A stretch of DNA of 8,977 nucleotides from contig CBDUBH010000115.1 of NCBI GenBank assembly GCA_965365345.1, positions 1 to 8,977 on the forward strand, read 5' to 3'. Each line of letters starts with the position of its first letter. The first letter of the stretch is position 1. The DNA comes from CBDUBH01 sp965365345 (GTDB taxonomy: Bacteria > Bacteroidota > Ignavibacteria > Ignavibacteriales > SURF-24). The notes beneath the pieces are model-generated. The model saw nothing but the letters and a program-made list of their open reading frames with translations. It did no database searches and was not told where the DNA came from. Made by a program: the position numbers and the translations under genes. This document shows, piece after piece, positions 1-6,828 of this stretch.

Positions 1-949
1 TTGGATATTGTCCGCGAAGTCTGCTGTCACCTTCAGCATGATAACCGTGGCACGGGCTACAGAAAGTATTATATTCCATCTTTCCTTTTTGCAGATTTGC
101 AACTGTTGGCAACAAAGGATTTTTCAAAGTTTTAGCAGCATCTTCCTGTCTGCCGACGAATTCATAAGGAAGGAAACCTTTAGCAACAGTTCCTTCAACT
201 GGATTTCGCATACCAAATCCATCTGCAAAAAATTGTGATTTTTCCTGCGGATAAATTTTGAACTGATCCATCATAAAATTAAACGGAGTCATAAATTGCA
301 TTACATTAAATGCAAAGTAAATCACTCCTGATGTTAAAAAGAAAACTACAGTTAAAAAGATTATGAATTTCGGTTCAAAGACTTTATTTACAGTAGAGAC
401 TTCCTCTTCATCATAATAAATTTCCTGAATATCGGTTGAACCTAAATTCGTTAATAATCCTTTAACTTCTATTAAATTAAATTTAGGATCGGTTGCTTGA
501 ATACTAATTCCGAATTTATCTGATGATACCTTTTTCATATAATCAGTATCATGCAAAGGATGAGAATTATTTGGAAGTTTGAAAAAGAAAAAGAGCATTG
601 CCAATACAGTAGCAATTGAAGCCGAAAGTACAGTTATTTCAAATAAGATCGGTACAAATGCAGGAGGTGAAAAATGAGGTTTGCCTCCAATTATTTGCGG
701 ATAATTGATATCCGAAATATACCACATAAGTATAAATGCACCTAGCAATGCGGAAAGTCCAACAACCAAAGCAACGTATCCCAATTTTGAAGCCGGAATT
801 TTCATTGCTTTGCTCATTCCGTGAATCGGGTAAGGAGTATTCACATCATAATTTGTATATCCGGAATCACTTACATTTTCTGCTGCGTGAATTATTTCAT
901 CAGGTGTATTGAAAATTCCGGTTACAGAGTACAAAACTTTATTTTCCAT
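1..949 (-). CDS. actDE: ActD-ActE fusion subunit of alternative complex III (3' end outside window)
   Basis: One reading frame runs from the ATG at 949 to the window edge with no stop, giving 316 visible residues. Residues 1-185 look like ActD (DUF3341 family): a soluble start (MENKVLYSVTGIF), membrane segments near 56-78 and 99-123, then a small soluble domain. A third membrane segment lies near 194-217. It is followed by an ActE-like monohaem cytochrome c domain with the family phrase MRNPVEGTVAKG (247-258) and a haem site C297-x-x-C300-H301. The distal Met ligand would lie outside the window. ActD and ActE are usually separate, and ActE is usually a lipid-anchored periplasmic cytochrome; here segment 3 would carry the haem domain across the membrane instead. 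An odd number of crossings puts the ActD soluble parts in the cytoplasm and the haem in the periplasm, which fits. The start overlaps the end of actC by 11 bp and has an AAGGAG site 6 nt upstream. The family call is firm; the length of the missing end is unknown. Confidence 0.9.
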   Translation of the reverse strand, partial: MENKVLYSVTGIFNTPDEIIHAAENVSDSGYTNYDVNTPYPIHGMSKAMKIPASKLGYVALVVGLSALLGAFILMWYISDINYPQIIGGKPHFSPPAFVPILFEITVLSASIATVLAMLFFFFKLPNNSHPLHDTDYMKKVSSDKFGISIQATDPKFNLIEVKGLLTNLGSTDIQEIYYDEEEVSTVNKVFEPKFIIFLTVVFFLTSGVIYFAFNVMQFMTPFNFMMDQFKIYPQEKSQFFADGFGMRNPVEGTVAKGFLPYEFVGRQEDAAKTLKNPLLPTVANLQKGKMEYNTFCSPCHGYHAEGDSRLRGQYP

Positions 950-2339
950 GTTGAACTCCTTCTTCCAATAGCGGTTCAGCTTCATGATGCGAAGGCTGAG
1001 CTCCTTCTATTACAGCTTTTACTTCTGCAATTGAAACAACTGGTAAAGATTTTGTAAATAACAAAAGCCAGGTAAAAAAGAAACCGAAACTTCCAATCAG
1101 AATTCCAAAATCAACTATTGTGGGTTTATAATAATCCCAGCTTGATGGCAAGAAATCTCTTGAAAGTGATGTAACTGTAATTACATAACGTTCAAACCAC
1201 ATTCCAACATTTACTAAAACTGCAATTACAAACATTAAGGGAATTGTTCTTCTAATTTTTTTAATCCAGAATAATTGAGGAAAAACTACATTGCAAGTAA
1301 CCATTATCCAATAAGCCCAGGCATAAGGACCAAATGCTCTGTTAACAAAAACAAATTGTTCAGCAGGATTCCCACTATACCATGCAATAAAAAATTCCAT
1401 TGCGTAAGCATAACCAACCATTGAACCAGTAAGTAGAATGATCTTATTCATTTTCTCTAAAGTATCTAATGTAATAATATGCTCATAATTGAAAATTTTT
1501 CTAATAAAGATCAAAACATTTTGCACCATTGCAAATCCGGAAAATACCGCACCGGCAACAAAGTAAGGCGGGAAAATTGTAGTGTGCCAGCCCGGTAAAA
1601 CCGAAACTGCAAAGTCAAAACTTACAATTGTATGAACCGAAAGTACAAGCGGAGTTGCAAATCCGGCAAGAATCAAATACACCATTTCATAATGATGCCA
1701 ATGTCTGTTTGAATGTCTCCAACCCAAACTGAAAACAGAATAAATAAATTTCTTAATTTTTTGGGAAGTTCTGTCACGTAATGTTGCAAAATCAGGAATA
1801 AGTCCTACATACCAAAAGATCAATGAAACAGTAAAATATGTTGATACAGCAAACACGTCCCATAATAAAGGTGATATGAAATTTACCCAAAGTCCATGTT
1901 GATTTGGATGCGGAAGCAAATAAGTTACAAGCCAAGGTCTACCTACGTGAATTACAGGGAATATTCCGGCGGTCATAACTGCAAATATTGTCATACCTTC
2001 AGCAAATCTCGCAATTCCTGTTCTCCATTTTTGTCTGAATAAAAATAGAATTGCCGAAATCAGGGTTCCTGCGTGACCAATACCTACCCAAAATACAAAG
2101 TTAACTATAGGAAATCCCCAACCTACCGGTTGATTATTTCCCCAAAGTCCGGTTCCGTAATAAAAAGACAATGCGATTGATATTGCACCTATTCCGAACA
2201 TCGAAAGTGTTATTAGTAAAGCGATGTAATATTTTTTATCCGGTTTACTATCAAGCGGAGCCGCAATAATATCATCAATCGATTTTAATGAAGGCCTACC
2301 TTCAATCGTAGAAACCTCTTTTGAATAATCAATGCTCAC
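939..2339 (-). CDS. actC: Alternative complex III membrane subunit ActC (NrfD-like)
   Basis: This is a 466-residue integral membrane protein of the NrfD/PsrC family. It is the ACIII subunit thought to hold the menaquinol-oxidation site and part of the proton route in the inner membrane. About ten hydrophobic segments are visible, near 38-60, 77-101, 116-138, 152-180, 219-243, 256-281, 300-322, 338-360, 367-388 and 408-430. Family signatures include GIGHAGTLISAILF (86-99), FRQKWRTGIAR (101-111), HVGRPW (131-136), HTIVSFDFA (236-244) and GWHTTIFPPYF (250-260). His131 and Asp161 sit on the second helix bundle where conserved quinol-site residues are expected; that assignment is from memory of the family. 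The start is GTG at 2339, supported by a strong GGAGGG site 5 nt upstream. The gene overlaps actB and actDE by 11 bp each. Length and motifs are normal for ActC rather than for polysulfide reductase PsrC. Confidence 0.95.
   Translation of the reverse strand: MSIDYSKEVSTIEGRPSLKSIDDIIAAPLDSKPDKKYYIALLITLSMFGIGAISIALSFYYGTGLWGNNQPVGWGFPIVNFVFWVGIGHAGTLISAILFLFRQKWRTGIARFAEGMTIFAVMTAGIFPVIHVGRPWLVTYLLPHPNQHGLWVNFISPLLWDVFAVSTYFTVSLIFWYVGLIPDFATLRDRTSQKIKKFIYSVFSLGWRHSNRHWHHYEMVYLILAGFATPLVLSVHTIVSFDFAVSVLPGWHTTIFPPYFVAGAVFSGFAMVQNVLIFIRKIFNYEHIITLDTLEKMNKIILLTGSMVGYAYAMEFFIAWYSGNPAEQFVFVNRAFGPYAWAYWIMVTCNVVFPQLFWIKKIRRTIPLMFVIAVLVNVGMWFERYVITVTSLSRDFLPSSWDYYKPTIVDFGILIGSFGFFFTWLLLFTKSLPVVSIAEVKAVIEGAQPSHHEAEPLLEEGVQHGK
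956..961 (-). promoter_or_regulatory. Shine-Dalgarno site for actDE inside actC
   Basis: On the minus strand AAGGAG lies 6 nt before the ATG at 949 and within the last codons of actC. It supports that ATG as the start, although the ATG overlaps the actC stop (941-939). The layout favours reinitiation by ribosomes that have just finished actC. Confidence 0.75.
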
Positions 2340-5300
2340 CGTTTCCCTCCGAATTGGTATTTCTCAATTTAGCCAAGTAGGTTACATTTGGTCTTGTGTT
2401 TATTTCATCTAAAACATGATAAGCCAAATTATGTTCTCTGTATTTTGACACCGAAGAATTTGGATCGTTTGTATCGCCAAATACAATTGCATCTGTTGGA
2501 CAAGCTGACTGACAAGCAGTTACTACATCTGAACCACGTAACGGACGCCCTTGCTCAATTGCATCTTCTCTTGCCTGCATAATTCTTTGAATACAAAAAG
2601 TGCATTTTTCCATAACACCGCGTGATCTAACTGTAACTTCAGGATTATTCACCAAATTAAATGGTTGCTGATTGTAATAACCATCTTCAAAATTATCTCT
2701 GAAATCATAAAAATTAAATCTTCTTACTTTATAAGGACAGTTGTTAGAGCAATATCTTGTTCCAACACATCTGTTGTAAGCCATTTGGTTCAATCCATCT
2801 TCACTGTGAGTTGTTGCCACAACAGGACAAACATTTTCACAGGGAGCTGTATCACAATGCTGGCAGAGCATCGGTTGAGTTGCAACTTCAGGATTGTTTG
2901 GAGTACCTGAATAGTAGCGGTCGATTCTTAACCAATGCATTTCACGACCGCGATCAACTTGATCCTTACCTACAACCGGAATATTATTTTCAACGTTGCA
3001 GGAAGTTACACAAACGCTGCAGCCAATACATTTATTAAGATCAATTCCCATTCCCCATTTAACACCTTCTTTAGTAAATTCAGCAAGTTTATGCAAACTT
3101 TTATGAACTCTATCTCCGGCATTTAAATAATTCGGATCATCAGGATTGTAATTTTGAAGGTTTCCTTCACGAATTATATGACGTTTTTTATGAACATCCA
3201 ATAAAAACTCATCATCTAATCTGTGATGTTCAGATGTTGAAACAAGTTCATATTTTCCATCAACTTTAGTAATTTTTGCGTTATTATAAAGAACCGGTGA
3301 AAGTTGGAAATTTTTTGACATAAGTACATTCGCATTTACACCTACATTATTTGCAACGGCTCCTGCATTAGTTCTTCCATATCCGGTTTCAATTAAAATA
3401 ACTTTATCAGCCATTCCTGGTTGAACAAAAACCGGAAATTTCTGCTTCCTGTTTTCAATCGTAATTTCAACTAAATCGTTGCTGTCAACATCTAAATCTT
3501 TTGCAGTATCCGGAGAAACTGAAGCATAATTATCCCAAACAATTTTTGTAACTGGATGAGGTAATTCCTGAAGCATTCCATTATTTGCAAATTTTCCGTT
3601 ACCTACAGAATAACTTTCACGTAATTGAACAACATAATCATTTGTAGGAGTAATATTTCTATTATAATTTACTTGTGACTGTTGTTGATTTTGGATCGCA
3701 TTGACTTGTTTTTGTTCGGTTTGAACAACTCCTGCTTCTAAAGCCGAATACCAGAATTTTTGCGGTGTTAATGATGTTCCGGTAGTAAATCCGGATTCAT
3801 TCCAGCTGTTCATCAAATATTCATGATAAATATTTTCTTTGTAAGCGCCGGGATTTTCATTCAGCCAGTTCAATAAAACTGCTTCTTTTTGTCTTGTATC
3901 ATACAATGGAGCAATTACAGGTTGTTGAAGACTGTAAATTCCTTTTCTTGCATTATAATCACCCCATGATTCAAGCATGTGATTAATTGGTAAAACATAA
4001 TTTGAATTTACCGAAGTTTCATTTTCATATTCGGAAAGTGTAACGGTTAAAGGAACATTTTTTAATGAATTTGAAAAATCAAAATCTTGCGGAAGATGAT
4101 ATACTGGATTTGAATCCATAATTATTACGGCGCCAACAGAATTATTTTTCATTTTTCCGGTAAGCTCATTCAAATCTTCTATTGAAGAATTTCTGAAATA
4201 CTCAATATTATCAATATCAGAAAACACTTCATTGCTGTTTTGATTCATTTGATTTACTGCAATATGAACTTCTTCCGGTAAATGATTTCCTGCTACAAAA
4301 GCAGTTTTATTTCTGTATTGTTGAATATCTTTTAAAAGCTGCTCTATAACTTTAATATCAATTTTATGAGCCGAAGCAAATTGCTGAAGTCCGGCTGAAT
4401 TTCCATTCATTGAATTTTGAATCAAATTAATAAATTGTAATTGAGCATCCGGTCTTAATCTGATTCTGTAATCGGAATTCATTCCGGTCAAACTCATTCC
4501 GCCTTCAATAACGTAGAGTCTGTTAAAATTATTCAGATCACCTGCATTTCTTCCTTTAACAAAAGCTCTTGCATTTTCAATAAAATTACCCTCACCGTAA
4601 AGGAAATCAGAATCAAATGAAACGATAACTTTTGCTTTATCAAAACTGATATTTCTCGGATTCTCGAGAGCATTTTTTGCAGCTCCACCTGTTGAAAAAT
4701 TATAAGAATAAATTTTTGCGGTAGGATACACTTTCGAAAAATCATTTATCAGTTTTTGGAAAGCGGGAGATCTAACCGGTTCAATTATCAATGCAATTTC
4801 TTTATTTTCGGAAACAGCTTTTTGCAATCCGGCAACAACATCTTTATCTACTGAATTCCATGATGTTTCAATAAATCTTCCGCCTAATCTTTTTTGCGGT
4901 TTTTTTAATCTTGATGGATCATATAAATTCAGTACTGATGCCTGAGCAATGTTGCAGACTTTTCCTTGATTTATAGGATGATCAGGATTTCCATCAACTT
5001 TTATCGGACGACCTTCTCTCGTTTTTACTAAAATACCGCACGCCTGTTCACATCCGCTGCAAGTTGAAGCATAATAATTTGCAATACCGGGAATTACTTC
5101 TTCCGGACGGTTATTGTAAGGAACGATTTCGCCTTTTTCAAAATAATCTGAACATCCGGCTGCGGCAAAAGCGGCTGATGCGCTAAGCAAAGCAAGGAAT
5201 TTTCTACGTGAAACTTTGGGCATTTCCGAAATATCAAATTCATCGGTTACGCCTTTCATAAATTCATTAGCTTTTACTTCTGCTGTGGAAGGATCATTGT

Positions 5301-5361
5301 GATATTCTTTTAAAGTTGTCCAATATGTTTGGTTTTGATTTTCTTTTTGAGAATTACTCAT
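2329..5361 (-). CDS. actB: Alternative complex III iron-sulfur subunit ActB
   Basis: This 1010-residue periplasmic subunit carries electrons from the quinol site to the cytochrome subunits. Residues 1-50 form the extended leader known from ActB-type proteins (with YWTTLKEY). A Tat signal follows with RR at 52-53 and a hydrophobic stretch ending in AAAGC, so Cys70 may be lipidated. Residues ~95-750 resemble a molybdopterin oxidoreductase but are shorter than a full one, and I find no clear Mo ligand; ACIII is known to lack Mo. The C-terminal NrfC-like domain has four cluster sets: C778/781/784/788, C833/836/841/845, C865/871/875 and C920/923/950/954. The third reads CVGTRYCSNNC: Thr replaces one cysteine, which fits the single [3Fe-4S] cluster beside three [4Fe-4S] clusters described for ACIII. 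An N-terminal C101/C104/C108/C136 set is also intact. A Q/N-rich stretch lies at ~549-570. The ATG has AGAGG 9 nt upstream, 5 bp after the preceding gene. Confidence 0.96.
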   Translation of the reverse strand: MSNSQKENQNQTYWTTLKEYHNDPSTAEVKANEFMKGVTDEFDISEMPKVSRRKFLALLSASAAFAAAGCSDYFEKGEIVPYNNRPEEVIPGIANYYASTCSGCEQACGILVKTREGRPIKVDGNPDHPINQGKVCNIAQASVLNLYDPSRLKKPQKRLGGRFIETSWNSVDKDVVAGLQKAVSENKEIALIIEPVRSPAFQKLINDFSKVYPTAKIYSYNFSTGGAAKNALENPRNISFDKAKVIVSFDSDFLYGEGNFIENARAFVKGRNAGDLNNFNRLYVIEGGMSLTGMNSDYRIRLRPDAQLQFINLIQNSMNGNSAGLQQFASAHKIDIKVIEQLLKDIQQYRNKTAFVAGNHLPEEVHIAVNQMNQNSNEVFSDIDNIEYFRNSSIEDLNELTGKMKNNSVGAVIIMDSNPVYHLPQDFDFSNSLKNVPLTVTLSEYENETSVNSNYVLPINHMLESWGDYNARKGIYSLQQPVIAPLYDTRQKEAVLLNWLNENPGAYKENIYHEYLMNSWNESGFTTGTSLTPQKFWYSALEAGVVQTEQKQVNAIQNQQQSQVNYNRNITPTNDYVVQLRESYSVGNGKFANNGMLQELPHPVTKIVWDNYASVSPDTAKDLDVDSNDLVEITIENRKQKFPVFVQPGMADKVILIETGYGRTNAGAVANNVGVNANVLMSKNFQLSPVLYNNAKITKVDGKYELVSTSEHHRLDDEFLLDVHKKRHIIREGNLQNYNPDDPNYLNAGDRVHKSLHKLAEFTKEGVKWGMGIDLNKCIGCSVCVTSCNVENNIPVVGKDQVDRGREMHWLRIDRYYSGTPNNPEVATQPMLCQHCDTAPCENVCPVVATTHSEDGLNQMAYNRCVGTRYCSNNCPYKVRRFNFYDFRDNFEDGYYNQQPFNLVNNPEVTVRSRGVMEKCTFCIQRIMQAREDAIEQGRPLRGSDVVTACQSACPTDAIVFGDTNDPNSSVSKYREHNLAYHVLDEINTRPNVTYLAKLRNTNSEGNGEH
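2345..2350 (-). promoter_or_regulatory. Shine-Dalgarno site that decides the GTG start of actC
   Basis: The minus strand reads GGAGGG, then 5 nt, then GTG at 2339. The site is inside the actB coding region. No ATG is as well placed, so GTG is the best start for actC even though it overlaps the actB stop. Confidence 0.8.
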
Positions 5362-5366
5362 CAGTT

Positions 5367-5576
5367 TTAACCTCTTTTAGTCCGTTTAACTGCTAAAGGA
5401 TGAATATTTACTTTTATCGAACTTTGAGTTTTTTTATTTTCAATTTTTGATTTATCGCTTGCAAATAGTTTTACCGGAAACAAATTCAGAATAAATAAAC
5501 CGGCAGCACTTTTTGAAATTGCAGAAAAGAAATTTCTTCTTTTTATTGATCTTAATTTTTTTATTTCTCTTTCCAT
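5367..5576 (-). CDS. Small protein with Tat-like signal, between actA and actB
   Basis: This is a 69-residue protein I cannot assign to a named family. Its N-terminus looks like a Tat signal: basic residues, KRRNFF with RR at 13-14, an uncharged stretch from about 23 to 33 (AAGLFILNLF), then VKLFAS at 35-40, where cleavage could occur. What remains is about 30 residues, lysine-rich, ending IHPLAVKRTKRG. There is no cysteine, haem site or metal motif. The gene is probably real: an AAGGAA site lies 6 nt before the ATG, it starts 12 bp after actA and ends 5 bp before actB, so it sits inside the operon with tight spacing. With RR and a possible uncleaved helix it could be a single-pass accessory subunit, an assembly factor for ActB, or the remnant of a larger Tat substrate. 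These roles are inference. Confidence 0.72.
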   Translation of the reverse strand: MEREIKKLRSIKRRNFFSAISKSAAGLFILNLFPVKLFASDKSKIENKKTQSSIKVNIHPLAVKRTKRG

Positions 5577-5582
5577 TTTTCT

Positions 5583-5588
5583 TTCCTT
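5583..5588 (-). promoter_or_regulatory. Shine-Dalgarno site for the Tat mini-protein
   Basis: AAGGAA on the minus strand begins immediately after the actA stop codon and lies 6 nt before the ATG at 5576. It is the main evidence, apart from spacing, that this short frame is translated. Confidence 0.6.
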
Positions 5589-6158
5589 TTAACGGTGACA
5601 TGCAAAACAATTATCAGGACCGTTATTTACTTTTTGAAGTTCGGGAAGTTTATCATGCGGATTTCTGTGACAATCCAAACAAACCGACATTGCAAAAGAT
5701 TGTACTTGCTGTACTTTATCCATATTTTTTACATCGCCGTGGCATTTAGCACAATCAATTCCTCTGTTAACATGAACACTGTGATTGAAATAAGCAAACT
5801 CAGCCAGTTTATGAATTCTTTGCCATTGTACAGGTTTATTTTCTTCATAATATTTGGTGAGCTTTATAATTTCAGGTTGATTTTTTCGCGCTACCGTGTG
5901 ACAGTTCATACAAGTTGAAACTGAAGGAACCAAAGCATGACGGGTTTTATCAACTCCGTTATGGCAATAACGACAATCAATTTCCATTTGTCCTGCATGA
6001 AGTTTGTGCGAAAAATTAATTGGCTGATCGGGCTGGAAACCAACTCCATCTCTAATTGGTCTTGTAACATAATATGTTATTGCGAATGCAGACAATATAA
6101 CAAAAATTGTGATTGGTAATCTTACCTTCAGAGTATAATCCAGAACGGTTTTTTTCAT
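5589..6158 (-). CDS. actA: Alternative complex III pentahaem cytochrome c subunit ActA
   Basis: This is a 189-residue multihaem cytochrome of ACIII that sits on the periplasmic side and relays electrons towards the monohaem ActE domain or an external acceptor. Five CxxCH sites are visible: C62/C65/H66, C83/C86/H87, C136/C139/H140, C160/C163/H164 and C184/C187/H188. The last site is one residue from the C-terminus, so the protein is compact. Residues ~14-31 are one hydrophobic helix (ITIFVILSAFAITYY) with no lipobox cysteine, so it acts as an uncleaved anchor or signal. FSHKLHAGQMEIDCRYCH is typical of this family, and several extra histidines (H51, H54, H116, H126, H129) could be distal haem ligands. 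It is the first gene of the act operon. Only a weak AGG site precedes the ATG, and the hairpin at 6192-6234 lies 33 bp upstream. Confidence 0.95.
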   Translation of the reverse strand: MKKTVLDYTLKVRLPITIFVILSAFAITYYVTRPIRDGVGFQPDQPINFSHKLHAGQMEIDCRYCHNGVDKTRHALVPSVSTCMNCHTVARKNQPEIIKLTKYYEENKPVQWQRIHKLAEFAYFNHSVHVNRGIDCAKCHGDVKNMDKVQQVQSFAMSVCLDCHRNPHDKLPELQKVNNGPDNCFACHR

Positions 6159-6191
6159 TTGTTGCCTGTAAATTTTGATTGACCTCTAATT

Positions 6192-6234
6192 AAAAAAGAT
6201 AATGGTGTATATAATAATACCTTTTATCTTTTTT
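6192..6234 (-). terminator. AT-rich inverted repeat before actA: possible terminator or leader hairpin
   Basis: The arms AAAAAAGATAA (6192-6202) and TTATCTTTTTT (6224-6234) pair over 11 bp. After a 1x2 mismatch, GGT (6204-6206) pairs with ACC (6219-6221), closing a 12-nt loop. On either strand the structure ends in six Ts, so it could act as a bidirectional terminator, for example for the MORN gene ending at 6308. The stem is nearly all A-T, which makes it a weak terminator. It also lies only 33 bp upstream of the actA start, so it may instead form in the act leader RNA. Confidence 0.35.
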
Positions 6235-6239
6235 GCAAA

Positions 6240-6267
6240 ATTTTAATTTAATAATTCTTTGTGTAAA
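6240..6267 (-). promoter_or_regulatory. Candidate sigma70-type promoter for the act operon
   Basis: On the minus strand TTTACA (6267-6262) is separated by 16 nt from TAAAAT (6245-6240); each matches the consensus at five of six bases. Transcription would start near 6233, at the base of the inverted repeat, leaving a leader of about 75 nt before actA. The region is very AT-rich, so a chance match is quite possible. Confidence 0.3.
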
Positions 6268-6307
6268 ATAAAATATTAGAACTAAAAATTTTCCAATATA
6301 AATTTAT

Positions 6308-6685
6308 TTATTGAAGAATAACATTTCCGTTTTTATCGTAATCTTTAGAAGAAGTTAAAATTCCATCTTTATAATATTTTTCACTTTTAAGTTCGCCGCT
6401 TTCATAATACCATTTAGAAAGTCCGTTAAGTTTATCGGCTTTATAAAATTCTTTTGCTTTAATGGCGCCCGATTCATAAAAAAGATTGGCAATTCCTTCA
6501 ACTTTTCCGTTTATAACATAAAATTCAGCTTTTATTGCCCCATTCGGAAAATACCATCTTTTGTATCCGGAAGTTTCACCTTCCTGAATTTCATTTTTAC
6601 GGTAAAGGTTTTTAATTTTTTTTGAAAAGTAATAAACCTTAATTTTCAAAAAATTTTTTAATCTTTTTCCGATACTGAAATTCAT
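6308..6685 (-). CDS. MORN_2-repeat protein (YwqK-like)
   Basis: This 125-residue protein has a basic N-terminus (residues 1-30, many Lys/Arg, no clear signal peptide) followed by tandem repeats of about 23-25 residues. The repeat cores read GYKRWYFPNGAIKAEF, ANLFYESGAIKAKEFY and SKWYYESGELKSEKYY, each followed by a G-containing turn (NGKVEG, ADKLNG, DGILTS); a last partial copy is DYDKNGNV. This is the MORN_2 pattern of proteins often labelled YwqK-family antitoxins. That label comes from one family member; I see no toxin gene here and infer no such role. The repeats probably form a beta-hairpin scaffold for binding other molecules. No Shine-Dalgarno site precedes the ATG. It stands alone, with gaps of 143 and 149 bp, and may be transcribed separately from the act genes. 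Confidence 0.8.
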   Translation of the reverse strand: MNFSIGKRLKNFLKIKVYYFSKKIKNLYRKNEIQEGETSGYKRWYFPNGAIKAEFYVINGKVEGIANLFYESGAIKAKEFYKADKLNGLSKWYYESGELKSEKYYKDGILTSSKDYDKNGNVILQ

Positions 6686-6747
6686 TATAAAAATTCAAAG
6701 TGAGTTAAATATTAGATTTGCAAACTGTGCCTTAGACATCGTAATCT

Positions 6748-6753
6748 ATTATA
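6748..6753 (-). promoter_or_regulatory. Candidate -10 box for the MORN-repeat gene
   Basis: A perfect TATAAT on the minus strand lies 62 bp upstream of the ATG at 6685, in the gap after the polyprenyl synthase gene. No convincing -35 element is found at 16-18 nt, and the gap is AT-rich, so this is only a candidate. Confidence 0.22.
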
Positions 6754-6828
6754 ATAAATAGAAATTATGAATGAAATGCAACTTTTGAAAAGATAAAAAT
6801 AATTTAAAATAAATAATTTTGGTTTGAA

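Noticed and set aside
300..400. Possible stop or frameshift separating actD from actE
   Set aside because: I translated the strand from 949 to 1 in one frame; it stays open, with 316 residues plus one spare base, and both domains are in the same frame.
2388..3126. Plus-strand open frames opposite the ferredoxin domain of actB
   Set aside because: The Cys/His-rich translations are mirror products of the conserved cysteine codons on the minus strand and show no family pattern.
2329..5361. Identity as polysulfide/thiosulfate reductase or another Mo enzyme catalytic subunit
   Set aside because: The molybdopterin-like and ferredoxin domains are fused in one chain, the third cluster set has Thr in place of Cys, no clear Mo ligand is seen, and a pentahaem cytochrome and ActD-type subunit are adjacent. 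Together this means ACIII.
5513..5918. Plus-strand open frames opposite actA and the mini-protein
   Set aside because: They lie antisense to a gene with five intact haem motifs, lack recognisable domains, and look like by-products of AT-rich coding on the other strand.
6308..6685. Toxin-antitoxin module
   Set aside because: MORN_2 proteins are often auto-labelled as antitoxins, but no partner gene is next to it and the repeats alone do not indicate that function.
6686..6828. Strong intrinsic terminator after the polyprenyl synthase
   Set aside because: The gap has only short A/T palindromes, such as a 6-bp stem around TCTATT/AATAGA at 6746-6763, without a following T run on the minus strand.
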